Of a DNA stretch of 64,000 nt, positions 44,674 to 53,391 are shown piece by piece; positions within the stretch are counted from its first letter, which is position 1; each line of letters begins with the position of its first letter. The notes below the pieces were generated by a model. It was not told the origin of the DNA. It made no database searches and saw only the letters and a program-made list of their open reading frames with translations. The translations under genes were made by a program, and so were the position numbers. Origin of the DNA: Chitinophagales bacterium (GTDB taxonomy: Bacteria; Bacteroidota; Bacteroidia; Chitinophagales; LD1); contig JAHCHW010000005.1 of assembly GCA_026129525.1 (NCBI GenBank), positions 62,001-126,000 on the forward strand. The letters run 5' to 3'.

Positions 44674-45477
44674 ATGCACGAAACCATTACCAGCCCGCAT
44701 AATCCGAAAATCAAAAACCTGAAGAAACTCGAAAAAGCTTCGGAGCGCAAAGCGCAAAATTTATTTGTGATAGAAGGGCTGCGCGAAGTGGTGTTGGCGC
44801 AGCGGGCGGGGTACGAAATGGACTCGCTGTTTTTGTGCGAGGAAATTTTTGTCCCTTCAAAGGAATATCCTTTACCCCAATCTTCAATTTTCAATTTTCA
44901 ATTTTCAGTCTCTAAACCGGTGTACGATTCGCTGGCGTACCGCGAAACCACCGAGGGCATAATAGCCACCGCCAAACCCAAAAAACATTTGCTCGAAAAT
45001 TTGCAGTTGAGAAACAATCCACTGGTATTGGTGATTGAAGCCGTTGAAAAACCCGGCAACCTGGGGGCTATGCTGCGAACCTGCGATGCGGCCGGAGCCG
45101 ATGCGGTCATTATCTGCCATCCGAAAACCGATATCTACAATCCGAACGTTATCCGCTCCAGTATAGGCACGGTATTTACCAATCAAATAGCTGTTTGTGA
45201 AACGGAAGAGGCGATTGCTTTTTTAAAACAGCATCACATAAAAACTTATGCAGCCGAATTAAACGCTGCAAAATTTCATTACGAACAAAATTTTACCGGC
45301 AGCACGGCATTGGTAGTGGGTGCCGAAGCCACGGGGTTAAGTAATGAATGGATGAATGCAGCCGATGAAAAAATTAAAATACCTATGCGCGGAAAAATTG
45401 ATTCGATGAACGTAAGCGTAAGTGCCGGCATACTTTTGTTTGAAGCGCTGCGCCAACGCGAAACCCTCAACCATTAA
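44674..45477 (+). CDS. TrmH/SpoU-family RNA 2'-O-methyltransferase
   Basis: 267 aa from the ATG at 44674 (a GTG 15 bases earlier lies in the promoter box). A short substrate-binding domain (TSPHNPKIKNLKKLEKASERKAQNLFVIEGLREV) is followed by a SPOUT domain (about 110-265). Its three motifs are EAVEKPGNLGAMLRTCDAAGADAVI, LVVGAEATGLSNEWM and IPMRGKIDSMNVSVSAGILLFEA. It methylates ribose 2'-OH in rRNA or tRNA; the target is unknown. A TTCAATT heptamer array lies in the linker at 44883-44907. Its TAA overlaps the next ATG. Confidence 0.9.
   Translation: MHETITSPHNPKIKNLKKLEKASERKAQNLFVIEGLREVVLAQRAGYEMDSLFLCEEIFVPSKEYPLPQSSIFNFQFSVSKPVYDSLAYRETTEGIIATAKPKKHLLENLQLRNNPLVLVIEAVEKPGNLGAMLRTCDAAGADAVIICHPKTDIYNPNVIRSSIGTVFTNQIAVCETEEAIAFLKQHHIKTYAAELNAAKFHYEQNFTGSTALVVGAEATGLSNEWMNAADEKIKIPMRGKIDSMNVSVSAGILLFEALRQRETLNH
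44883..44907. repeat. Heptanucleotide array (TTCAATT)3 inside the RNA methyltransferase gene
   Basis: Three perfect units at 44883-44903 followed by TTCA; period 7 over 25 bases. The array encodes part of SSIFNFQFSVS in the linker between substrate-binding and SPOUT domains. Like the ctaA array, it has exactly three perfect units (21 bases) in frame. Confidence 0.85.
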
Positions 45478-46727
45478 TGGAACCTCCGCAGCAAAAAAAA
45501 ACCGATGCTTATGCCGCGCTGCGTGTACAAGCATTCCGCAATTTTCAGTTATCGCGCTTTCTGCTCACATTCTCTGTTCAAATGGCGGAAACCATTCTCG
45601 CATGGAGGGTGTATGAGATTACAAAAGACAAGCTCGCGCTTGGGTTAATAGGGTTGAGTGAAGCATTGCCTTTTATTGCCACTTCGCTTTTTGGCGGGCA
45701 CGCAGCCGACACCTTTAACCGCTACCGCATTGCCCGCGCTACCATTATTGCCATTGCCATTTGCTTTGCTGCCATAGGCTGGCTGATGAGTGGCGGTGCG
45801 CCTTTGCTTACACAGTATGGTGTACTGCCGGTTTATCTCATTATAGGTTTAACCGGTATTGCCCGCGGATTTATGGCTCCGGCTTATCAAAGTATTTTTC
45901 CGCAACTGCTGCCGCGGCAGTTGTATGCCAACGGAGCTACATGGGGCAGCAATACCTGGCAAACTGCTGCAGTGGTGGGTCCGGCTTTTGGCGGTGTGGT
46001 GTACGGGTTTACCAGTATTGAGTTTTCGTTTGCGCTTGCCGTAGCGCTAATGCTGGTATCGTTTGCGGTGTTTTTGCGCGTGCCGGTTAAAGAAACTCCT
46101 CCGAAGGAAAAACAAGAAACGCTGTACGAATCGCTTACCACCGGCTTGCGCTTTGTTTTTAAAAACCAGATAATGCTCACTGCTCTTTCGCTCGATTTGT
46201 TTGCCGTGTTGTTTGGCGGAGCCGTAGCCTTGCTGCCGGTGTTTGCCAGCGATATATTGCACATAGGTCCGCAGGGCTTGGGAGTGTTGCGGGCAGCACC
46301 GTTTCTCGGCTCGGTAATTATGGGTTTGTATTTGGCATACTATCCGCCCACCAACCACTCGGGGCGGAATTTGCTGCTGGCAGTAACAGGCTTTGGTTTG
46401 GCAACTATCGGATTCGCGCTTTCCGAAAATTTCTTTCTCTCTTTTATTATGCTCTTTCTTACCGGAGCGTTCGATAATGTGAGTGTGGTTATCCGCCAAA
46501 CTATTTTGCAGATAATGACACCCGACAATATGCGCGGACGGGTTAGTTCGGTAAATCAGATTTTTATTTCATCGAGCAACGAAATCGGAGCATTTGAAAG
46601 CGGGCTTACCGCTAAGTTGATGGGCACTGTGCCTTCCGTCATTTTTGGAGGGTCTATGACATTGATTGTAGTAGGATTTACGTACCTGTTTGCCCCTAAA
46701 ATGCGAAGGCTGAAAAAACTGGAGTAA
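45477..46727 (+). CDS. MFS transporter (DHA3-like)
   Basis: 416 aa with 12 predicted membrane segments. The N-terminal RVQAFRNFQLSRFLLTFSVQM and the loop FGGHAADTFNRYRIARAT fit the DHA3/MFS_3 branch (EntS-like exporters). The second half has ILHIGPQGLGVLRAAPFLGSVIMG and MTPDNMRGRVSSVNQIFI, the latter a characteristic DHA3 motif. It likely exports a small molecule. The start ATG overlaps the previous stop codon (TAATG), so translation is coupled to the RNA methyltransferase. Confidence 0.85.
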   Translation: MEPPQQKKTDAYAALRVQAFRNFQLSRFLLTFSVQMAETILAWRVYEITKDKLALGLIGLSEALPFIATSLFGGHAADTFNRYRIARATIIAIAICFAAIGWLMSGGAPLLTQYGVLPVYLIIGLTGIARGFMAPAYQSIFPQLLPRQLYANGATWGSNTWQTAAVVGPAFGGVVYGFTSIEFSFALAVALMLVSFAVFLRVPVKETPPKEKQETLYESLTTGLRFVFKNQIMLTALSLDLFAVLFGGAVALLPVFASDILHIGPQGLGVLRAAPFLGSVIMGLYLAYYPPTNHSGRNLLLAVTGFGLATIGFALSENFFLSFIMLFLTGAFDNVSVVIRQTILQIMTPDNMRGRVSSVNQIFISSSNEIGAFESGLTAKLMGTVPSVIFGGSMTLIVVGFTYLFAPKMRRLKKLE

Positions 46728-46881
46728 TTGAGGTTGGCAGGTTAACCTATTCCTCTTTTTAATTTTCTTATTTATGAAGGCACAATTACGCTCTAAAACT
46801 GTATCAACACGTTTAAAACACGCAACCCACAAAAAATCCTGATTAGTTGTATTTGACTTTTAAAAGCCAAAATATAAGCAG

Positions 46882-47568
46882 ATGAAAGAAATCCTCTTAC
46901 TACACGGAGCGCTCGGCTCTAAAGATCAGTTTCTTGATTTAGAAATTGCGATGGGCGGAAAATGCAAACTGCACACACTTAATTTTTCGGGGCATGGGCG
47001 CAGACCATCGCACCACCACGCATTCACCATCCAGAATTTTGCACATGAAGTGCTCGACTGGATGAACGAACATTACATTACAACTATTGACATTTTCGGC
47101 TACAGCATGGGCGGTTATGTAGCGCTTTGGTTAGCACGCTTTTACCCTGAGCGCGTTGGAAAAATTTTTACGCTCGGCACTAAACTGAAATGGAACGAAG
47201 AAGAAGCCGCCCGCGAAGTAAAAATGCTAAACCCCGAAATTGTAGTAGAGAAAGTTCCGGCATTTGCCCAATCGCTTGCTGCACGCCACGGTGAGCACGA
47301 ATGGAAAAGCGTAATGGCAAAAACAGCTTCGCTTATGAAAGACCTTGCTCATACGCACTTAACCGAGCAGGATTTTGTAAAAATCAATCACACCATTTTA
47401 CTTGGCAGAGGAGGAAAAGACAACATGGTAACTGCCGAAGAAACAGAATACGTACAACATCTGCTTAAAAACGCAACTTCGAAGACATACCCCGATGTGC
47501 TGCATCCGCTCGAAAAAGTTCCCGTGGAGTTATTGGTAAGTGAGATAAGCGCGTTCTTTAATTTATAA
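46882..47568 (+). CDS. Alpha/beta-fold hydrolase
   Basis: 228 aa. LLLHGALGSKDQFLDLE opens the fold. The nucleophile elbow FGYSMGGYVALWLA carries the catalytic Ser near residue 76. LLGRGGKDNMVTAEETEYV near 175 would supply the acid, and VLHPLEKVP near the end the catalytic His. The size and YSMGG motif resemble MenH/esterase-like enzymes, but men genes are not adjacent and the substrate is unknown. The gene is preceded by a 154-base spacer with nothing recognisable and followed by the palindrome at 47593. Confidence 0.85.
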   Translation: MKEILLLHGALGSKDQFLDLEIAMGGKCKLHTLNFSGHGRRPSHHHAFTIQNFAHEVLDWMNEHYITTIDIFGYSMGGYVALWLARFYPERVGKIFTLGTKLKWNEEEAAREVKMLNPEIVVEKVPAFAQSLAARHGEHEWKSVMAKTASLMKDLAHTHLTEQDFVKINHTILLGRGGKDNMVTAEETEYVQHLLKNATSKTYPDVLHPLEKVPVELLVSEISAFFNL

Positions 47569-47592
47569 GTCATCCATGCTTTGTCAGTTATC

Positions 47593-47625
47593 AGTCATCC
47601 GATGACTCCGAGTCATCGGATGACT
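47593..47625. repeat. Perfect inverted repeat whose arms are palindromes
   Basis: AGTCATCCGATGACT (47593-47607), then CCG, then AGTCATCGGATGACT (47611-47625), an exact 15-base inverted repeat. Each arm is itself a palindrome (AGTCATC-N-GATGACT). It lies between two convergent genes and lacks a T-tract in either direction. A further AGTCATCC occurs just upstream near 47568. Confidence 0.9.
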
Positions 47626-47633
47626 ATCGCTAT

Positions 47634-48866
47634 TTACAATCCGGGCGCTTTAAACTGCTCCACTAATTTTTTACGGTGCTCCAAATCTTTTTCCACTTGT
47701 TCGGGTAATGGATGAACATCTAATGATTCGTAATCATCCCAAAACTTTGCGTTGTATTTGTAGGGCTCGGAATATAGATTTGTCATTGCCCAGTACTTTC
47801 CCTTCTGCATGGTTTCGCCAATTTTTTCGGTGTTGTATTTGTAAAAGTGTATTTCAAAAGTTTCTTCCACTATAAAATCAACATTGCCGGTTTGTGTATT
47901 CAGTACATGGTGGTTGTAGCTGCGCGTAATGGAACTCACCACATATTTTCCGTTCACTTTTTCGGTTTCAATTACATCTTTTTCGTTCACCAACTGCCAG
48001 CGCGATACCGGCTCGTAGCGCGTGCGCTTGTAGTACGGGTTCGGGAATTTTTCAATCTCCATTTGAATAATGGCAAAGCTTTCTTTTTCGATCCAGAGTT
48101 TTGCCTGCTCTAAATTTTTGCTGCTGCTCTCTTTGTATTGCACGCTGATTACATACTCATCTTCATTTTCACTAACAAATTTGGGCGAGTAATAATCAAT
48201 TTTCTTGGGGTCTAAAAAATTGTTGCGGTTATAGCTGTACGGATTTTCTTTCAGCAAATCAACCAAATGGTCGCCATGCACATCGCCATTGGTTTCGTAG
48301 TTCTCGCTTCTGCGCTGCTGGTTGGTTTGCACACTTTCGTGAAACGAATACTTGTAAGGGCTTTTGCAATTAAACGCCACGCTTACATCGGCTTCAATAA
48401 GGCGAACATACTTTCCGTTTTCTTTATGATACTGCCGGTAAAAGCCGGTAGAGATGAGCGAATCGGTCAGCAAATTTTTACGCATGTTTTCAATGGCTTT
48501 TAATAACACTCCGCGCGCATTCATGGCAACCACTACCACTTCCTGTTTGGTTTCGGCAGAGGATGACAAATACACTTTTATAGTATCGCCCTGCTGATAG
48601 CCCACAATAGAAAGCGCCTGCGCGGCATAGCCCACATAACTCACTCTGAGGGAATCTTTCAGGTTCAGCTTCGGAATGGGGATTTCAAAAAAACCGTTGT
48701 CATCGGTTAAGCCGCCCAACTGTGTGTTTTTAATCTGCACAGCTGCCATGCCAAGCGGTGCATTGCCGGCATCTTTATCATATACCAATCCGCGCAGCAG
48801 AATGTTTTCCTGTGCAGAAGAATACAAAACGGTTACAAGCAGAAATACAACAAGCCGAAATTTCAT
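47634..48866 (-). CDS. Exported protein with carboxypeptidase-regulatory-like domain
   Basis: 410 aa. A signal peptide (about 1-18, ending SSAQ) and an N-terminal CarboxypepD_reg-like sandwich (about 20-105: ILLRGLVYDKDAGNAPLGMAAVQIKNTQLGGLTDDNGFFEIPI) are followed by an about 280-residue region. This starts AMNARGVLLKAIENMRKN...TGFYRQYHKENGKYVRLIEADV and is common in Bacteroidota and rich in Tyr and charged residues. The architecture resembles TonB-receptor-associated exported proteins without a barrel. No sorting domain or lipobox is seen; the role is unknown. The gene ends 8 bases from the palindrome. Confidence 0.8.
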   Translation of the reverse strand: MKFRLVVFLLVTVLYSSAQENILLRGLVYDKDAGNAPLGMAAVQIKNTQLGGLTDDNGFFEIPIPKLNLKDSLRVSYVGYAAQALSIVGYQQGDTIKVYLSSSAETKQEVVVVAMNARGVLLKAIENMRKNLLTDSLISTGFYRQYHKENGKYVRLIEADVSVAFNCKSPYKYSFHESVQTNQQRRSENYETNGDVHGDHLVDLLKENPYSYNRNNFLDPKKIDYYSPKFVSENEDEYVISVQYKESSSKNLEQAKLWIEKESFAIIQMEIEKFPNPYYKRTRYEPVSRWQLVNEKDVIETEKVNGKYVVSSITRSYNHHVLNTQTGNVDFIVEETFEIHFYKYNTEKIGETMQKGKYWAMTNLYSEPYKYNAKFWDDYESLDVHPLPEQVEKDLEHRKKLVEQFKAPGL

Positions 48867-48968
48867 AACAATGGTTGGTTTGACAATAGAACGGTGGCAA
48901 AGTAAAAAATGATATGCGAAGAAGAATGCCGGAAGAATAAAAAACAGATCCCCTTAAAGTTGAGTTTT

Positions 48969-51224
48969 TTAAAAAGGATTCTGCTTCAAATCCCGTTTCT
49001 CAGAAGTATCGGTTTCAGCACAATTAAAATTCACCGTAAAAACAGAGTCGGTGGGCAGGCTGAAATCATCGCGGGTTAGTTGCAGCGAGCGGTCGCTGAA
49101 TGCGCTTTTTAAAAAGCTGCCCACTATGGGCATGGCTGCCGTGGCGCCTGCTCCTGATGAGTTCGATGCAAAGTGCACACTCGGCTGCTCGAAACCCACC
49201 CAGGCACCTACCACTATATCAGGATTATAGCACATAAACCATGCATCGGCATTTGCCTGCGTGGTACCGGTTTTTCCGGCTAACGGCATTGGCAAACCAT
49301 ATTTACTTCGCAGGCGCGCACCGGTTCCTTTGTTAATCACCCCTTTCATTATTTCGGTGGTGATGTAGGCTGTTTTTTCGGGAATGGCTTCGGTGTGCGT
49401 TTCGCCAAAACGCGCAATTACGTTGCCGTCTTTGTCTTCAATGCGTTTAATAAAAAACGGTTTGCTGTAAGTTCCCAAATTGGCAAAAGCGGTGTAAGCG
49501 CCTACCATTTCGTAAAGCGAAATATCGCTTACCCCCAAACACAAAGCAGGCACGGCATCGAGCGGACTTTCAATTTCGAGCCTGCGCGAAAAATCAACCA
49601 ACTCCTGCGGAGTAATCAGCGAACTGATGATGTTGGCGGTAACGCGGTTGTCAGAAAACCACAAACCTTCCTGCATGGGCACCATGTCGCCTTCTTTCCA
49701 TTTGTCGGTGCCTTCGGGGTTCCAACTGGCATCAATACCATCGAACTTTGGCGGCAGATAGGCGATGGGGGTACAGGGGCTGTAGCCTTTGTCAATAGCA
49801 GCCGCATACACAAAGGGTTTCATGGTTGAGCCAACCTGCCGTCTGGTGGTTTTCTTTACATGGTCTAACTGAAAATAACGGATGTTGGGTCCGCCTACCC
49901 ATGCTTTTATTTCGCCTGTTTTGGCGTTTACCGCCAAAAAGCCTACTTGAATTATCTGCAAATAGTACTTCAGCGAATCGAGCGGACTCATCACGGTGTC
50001 CGTGCTGTAGGCTTTGTCGCCATGCCAGCTAAAAACGGTCATGGCAGTTTTAGCGTTAAATGCCTTTTTGATTTCGGCTTCCGATTTTCCGGCTGCTTTC
50101 ATGTCGCGGTAGCGCTCGCTTTGCTTCATCATTTTATCGAGCAAATCGGGCTTGGCGCGTATGCCGTACTTCCACGGCTCTTTGCCTTTCCATTCTTTAA
50201 AGTACGCATCCTGCAAAAAAGTAAGATGCTGCGCAGTGGCATCTTCGGCATATTTCTGCATGCGCGAATCAATGGTGGTAAATACTTTCAAGCCGTCTTT
50301 GTAGATGTCCCATTTTTCGCCATTAGGCTTCGGATTTTTTTCGCACCAGTTTTTCAGTTCCTGCCGTAAATACTCGCGGATGTAAGTAGCGGTTCCTTCG
50401 CGGAAATCGGGATTATGGAAATTGAGTTTTATGGGTTTAGCGCAAAGCCGGTCGCATTGCACTTGCGAAATAAATCCTGCCCCTGCCATTCTTCGCAGCA
50501 CCAAATTTCTGCGCTCTTTAACCCGCTCGGGATGCAAACGCGGATTGTAATACGAAGGCCCGTTAAGCATTGCCACCAGCACCGCTGCTTCTTCGGGGTT
50601 CAGTTCTTTGGGCAGCTTGTAGAAATAAGTAAACGAAGCCGTTTTAATGCCGTACGAATTGTAACCAAAGCCAACAGTGTTGTAGTAGAGGTTGATGATT
50701 TCATCTTTGGTAAACGTGCGCTCAATTTTTGCCGCCAGCACCCACTCTTTCAGTTTCTGAATCATGCGCCTTACCGCACCCGCGCGATGAAAGTTTTGAT
50801 GAAAAAGATTTTTTGCCAATTGCTGTGTAAGCGTAGAGCCTCCTCCTCCTTCGCGCCCCAACATACCGGTAAGCACAATGGCGCGGAACAACCCTTTTAA
50901 ATCAATACCCGAATGCGTATAAAACCGTTTGTCCTCGGTAGCAATTAAGCCTTTTACCAAATAGGGCGAAAGTTCATCGTACGAAACTTCAATACGGTTT
51001 TCGGTAAAGTACGAACCCAGTACTTCAAAATCGGAAGAATAGATAGTGGTGGAAACCGCATTGCGCGGGTTTTGTATGGCTTCCAAATCGGGCATTTCGC
51101 CCAGCAAACCGTAGTTGACTCCGATAAAAAACAGCACTACGAACAACACAAAACTCCACAGAGCAATTTGGGTGTACTTAAACACTATCCAAAAATTGTT
51201 GGGGTTGAATTTGGTTTTTGCCAT
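48969..51224 (-). CDS. Class A penicillin-binding protein (PBP1A-like)
   Basis: 751 aa bifunctional peptidoglycan synthase. An N-terminal membrane anchor (about 15-38) precedes a GT51 transglycosylase domain, with catalytic Glu97 in ATEDKRFYTHSGID and GGGGSTLTQQLAKNLF. The transpeptidase domain has Ser466-xx-Lys469 (GSTMKPF), the SDN motif and K651-T-G (GKTGTTQANADAW). The C-terminus ends shortly after the transpeptidase, with a Glu/Asp/Lys tail. A perfect TAAATTTG box lies 19 bases upstream of the ATG. Confidence 0.95.
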   Translation of the reverse strand: MAKTKFNPNNFWIVFKYTQIALWSFVLFVVLFFIGVNYGLLGEMPDLEAIQNPRNAVSTTIYSSDFEVLGSYFTENRIEVSYDELSPYLVKGLIATEDKRFYTHSGIDLKGLFRAIVLTGMLGREGGGGSTLTQQLAKNLFHQNFHRAGAVRRMIQKLKEWVLAAKIERTFTKDEIINLYYNTVGFGYNSYGIKTASFTYFYKLPKELNPEEAAVLVAMLNGPSYYNPRLHPERVKERRNLVLRRMAGAGFISQVQCDRLCAKPIKLNFHNPDFREGTATYIREYLRQELKNWCEKNPKPNGEKWDIYKDGLKVFTTIDSRMQKYAEDATAQHLTFLQDAYFKEWKGKEPWKYGIRAKPDLLDKMMKQSERYRDMKAAGKSEAEIKKAFNAKTAMTVFSWHGDKAYSTDTVMSPLDSLKYYLQIIQVGFLAVNAKTGEIKAWVGGPNIRYFQLDHVKKTTRRQVGSTMKPFVYAAAIDKGYSPCTPIAYLPPKFDGIDASWNPEGTDKWKEGDMVPMQEGLWFSDNRVTANIISSLITPQELVDFSRRLEIESPLDAVPALCLGVSDISLYEMVGAYTAFANLGTYSKPFFIKRIEDKDGNVIARFGETHTEAIPEKTAYITTEIMKGVINKGTGARLRSKYGLPMPLAGKTGTTQANADAWFMCYNPDIVVGAWVGFEQPSVHFASNSSGAGATAAMPIVGSFLKSAFSDRSLQLTRDDFSLPTDSVFTVNFNCAETDTSEKRDLKQNPF

Positions 51225-51243
51225 TCGGAAAAATTCGCGCTTA

Positions 51244-51251
51244 CAAATTTA
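51244..51251 (-). promoter_or_regulatory. -7 box TAAATTTG of the PBP gene
   Basis: A perfect TAnnTTTG match on the minus strand, 19 bases before the ATG at 51224. Confidence 0.45.
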
Positions 51252-51333
51252 TGCGCGCGCAACCGATAAAACGTTTCGAGACAGAAATGATTATAACAGG
51301 GGGAAAGACTTTTGAGCAAATTAACAGACAAGG

Positions 51334-51912
51334 CTATATCCCCTTCGTTTTTGCATACTCCTCAAGCGCCCGGTAAAACTCTTCGCCATATTTGCGGATG
51401 ATGGCATCTTTCAGAAAACGAAACACCGGCACTTTTAACGCTTTTCCGTTTTTGCAGGCAGCTTTGCAAACTACCCAGCGCTCGTAGTTCACCATATCAA
51501 AACCCGTCTTTTTTTGTTTGGTAATGCGAATGGGATACAGATGGCACGATATAGGCTTCTTCCAGTCAATCAAGCCATCGTTGTACGCCTTTTCGATACC
51601 GCATATCACTACTCCGTCTTTGTCATAATTCATCCAGGCGCAGCCGCCTTTTTTCATCAGCGGAGTGTTGTATTTTTCTTCTTCGCGGGTACGCACCCAC
51701 TTGCCTTGCTTTTCGATAGCGGCAATACCTTCGGGCAGCAGGTAGGGTTTTACGGTTTCGTAAATGTCTTCCAGTATTTTGGTTTCCTCCTCGTTAAGCG
51801 GAGCGCCCAGTTCACCGGCCACGCAACACTCGCCTTTGCAGGCAGCAAGGTTGCACACAAACTGTTCTTCCACTACATCATCGCTGATTATTTTATCGTC
51901 AATTACAATCAT
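51334..51912 (-). CDS. DUF3109 family protein
   Basis: 192 aa soluble protein. The family pattern IDDKIISDDVVEEQFVCNLAACKGECCVAGELGAPL carries four clustered Cys near residues 17-27. More Cys follow in CAWMNYDKDGVVICGIEKAY, ISCHLYPIR and VCKAACKNGKAL. Together these make a likely metal or Fe-S site similar to the YkgJ-type zinc/iron-chelating domain. No function is established. It is monocistronic and divergent from the TraB/GumN gene. Confidence 0.85.
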   Translation of the reverse strand: MIVIDDKIISDDVVEEQFVCNLAACKGECCVAGELGAPLNEEETKILEDIYETVKPYLLPEGIAAIEKQGKWVRTREEEKYNTPLMKKGGCAWMNYDKDGVVICGIEKAYNDGLIDWKKPISCHLYPIRITKQKKTGFDMVNYERWVVCKAACKNGKALKVPVFRFLKDAIIRKYGEEFYRALEEYAKTKGI

Positions 51913-51969
51913 AGAAATGTTAATCGTTAAAGGTAAATGGTAAATGCAAAACGAAACTACATTAGCGGC

Positions 51970-52830
51970 ATGAAGAAACTATTTTTTGTTGTAACCACTC
52001 TTTTGTCTTTTTCTGTTTCGGCACAGTATCATTCGCTGTTATGGAAAATTTCGGGTAACGGATTGCAACAGCCGAGTTATCTGTTCGGCACCATGCATAC
52101 TTCCGATAAGCGGGTATTGCAAAAGGGCGAAGAAGTGTTGAGTTACTTTAACAAAGCCGATGCGTATGCCATGGAGTTAGACCCCAAAGAGTCGTTTAAT
52201 CTTTCGCTGCTCAGTAAGTTGATGATGGGCAAAAACTATAGTCTGAAAAAAATGATTCCCGAGCGCGAATACCTGTTGCTTGATTCGGTGGTGAAAGCAC
52301 AGGTTGGCTTTTCGCTCAAGTTGTTCGACAATGTTGCCCCCGTTTTTATTATGACCATTCTGGAAGCTGCCGGCATTGACAGCGACAATGAGTCGGAACA
52401 TGGCGATGAAGTGCTCGACCTGTTGTTTTACCGCAAAGCCAAAGAGGCAAAAAAGAAAACCATAGGCATTGAAACGGTGGATGAACAACTGAAAGCGCTC
52501 AATGTGCTCAGTTATGAAGAGCAGGCGGATATGCTGGTGCGCTCCATCCGCGAGTACGAAAAAAGCAAGCAAACCATGAAGGACATGGTGCGCTTTTATA
52601 CCGAGAAACAGTTAGACAGCATTGCAATGCTGAACGATGAAGACCCCATGCCCGAAAAATTTTATAAAGCATTGGTAACCGACCGCAACAAACGCATGGC
52701 AACCCGCATTGGCGATTTGATGCTGAAACAATCGTTGTTTATAGCCGTTGGCGCATTGCATTTGCCGGGCGACAAAGGTGTAATTGAACTGCTGCGAAAA
52801 AAAGGATATACGGTAGAAGCCGAAAATTAA
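51970..52830 (+). CDS. TraB/GumN family exported protein
   Basis: 286 aa from MKKLFFVVTTLLSFSVSAQ, a clear signal peptide (an earlier in-frame ATG would bury it). The TraB/GumN (PF01963) pattern is visible: SLLWKISGNGLQQPSYLFGTMHTSDKRV with the GTxH motif near residue 40, YAMELDPKESF, KTIGIETVDEQLKAL and FIAVGALHLPGDKGVIELLRKKGY at the end. The GxxH and ExxE-like residues suggest a metal-dependent, Tiki-like hydrolase; periplasmic function is not known in Bacteroidota. A convergent lipoprotein gene follows beyond a hairpin. Confidence 0.87.
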   Translation: MKKLFFVVTTLLSFSVSAQYHSLLWKISGNGLQQPSYLFGTMHTSDKRVLQKGEEVLSYFNKADAYAMELDPKESFNLSLLSKLMMGKNYSLKKMIPEREYLLLDSVVKAQVGFSLKLFDNVAPVFIMTILEAAGIDSDNESEHGDEVLDLLFYRKAKEAKKKTIGIETVDEQLKALNVLSYEEQADMLVRSIREYEKSKQTMKDMVRFYTEKQLDSIAMLNDEDPMPEKFYKALVTDRNKRMATRIGDLMLKQSLFIAVGALHLPGDKGVIELLRKKGYTVEAEN

Positions 52831-52856
52831 AAGAGGCTGCTTTTTGAGCAACCTCT
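52831..52856 (-). terminator. Terminator-like hairpin between convergent genes
   Basis: AAGAGG-C-TGC pairs with GCA-A-CCTCTT around a T-rich loop. On the minus strand the hairpin is followed by TTTAATTTT, so it better serves the lipoprotein gene ending at 52880. Confidence 0.55.
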
Positions 52857-52879
52857 TCATTATAGCTTCGCGTTAACGA

Positions 52880-53365
52880 TTACTTTCCAAAATAAAACTC
52901 CTCGTTACCCTTTTTCAGCTTAAGATCTTTGCGGGTTAACTCGAGAATACGGTAAATGCTTACGTTGTTGTTGGCATCGTTGCGGAGTTGCAGATCTTCA
53001 TCGCTGTTTATTAAATCCCACTTACCCGTTTCCATGTAAGGCGTAATAGTGGTATCCATAAAGCGAAGCGTGTCGGAATTGATAACATAGACCATGTTTA
53101 CCGAATCGTAGCCGAGCGTATCAACCAGTATGATAGAGTCGGGAGCAAATGAATAGGTGTTGTAGTTAATGGCATAAATCTGATCTTCGTTAAGCAGCAA
53201 CGTGTAATCGCGGAAAGTTGTATCGAAATACAGGGTGCGCTCTAATCCGTCAAACAAATAGCGGTCAATTTTCCAAGTGCCAACCAGTTTTTTCAGAAAA
53301 GCCTTTTTGTTGCAAGCGGCAAAAACGAGCGTAAGGGCTAATAATGCAAACAGAATTTTTTTCAC
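52880..53365 (-). CDS. Lipoprotein of lipocalin-like type, copy A
   Basis: 161 aa from a GTG start. The signal peptide and lipobox (LTLVFAAC, Cys18) predict a lipoprotein. The mature part begins LVGTWKIDRYLFDGLERTLYF and shows the alternating short beta strands of the Bacteroidota lipocalin-like families, ending ILELTRKDLKLKKGNEEFYF. It aligns over most of its length with the next gene downstream on the map (53392-53811), so the two are tandem paralogues, 26 bases apart. The ligand and role are unknown. Confidence 0.75.
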   Translation of the reverse strand: MKKILFALLALTLVFAACNKKAFLKKLVGTWKIDRYLFDGLERTLYFDTTFRDYTLLLNEDQIYAINYNTYSFAPDSIILVDTLGYDSVNMVYVINSDTLRFMDTTITPYMETGKWDLINSDEDLQLRNDANNNVSIYRILELTRKDLKLKKGNEEFYFGK

Positions 53366-53391
53366 GGCAAGGTTTGTTTAGTAGGGTTAAT

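Noticed and set aside
46728..46881. Possible small gene or RNA before the alpha/beta hydrolase
   Set aside because: The frames present lack domain character and no structure was seen; left as a plain spacer.
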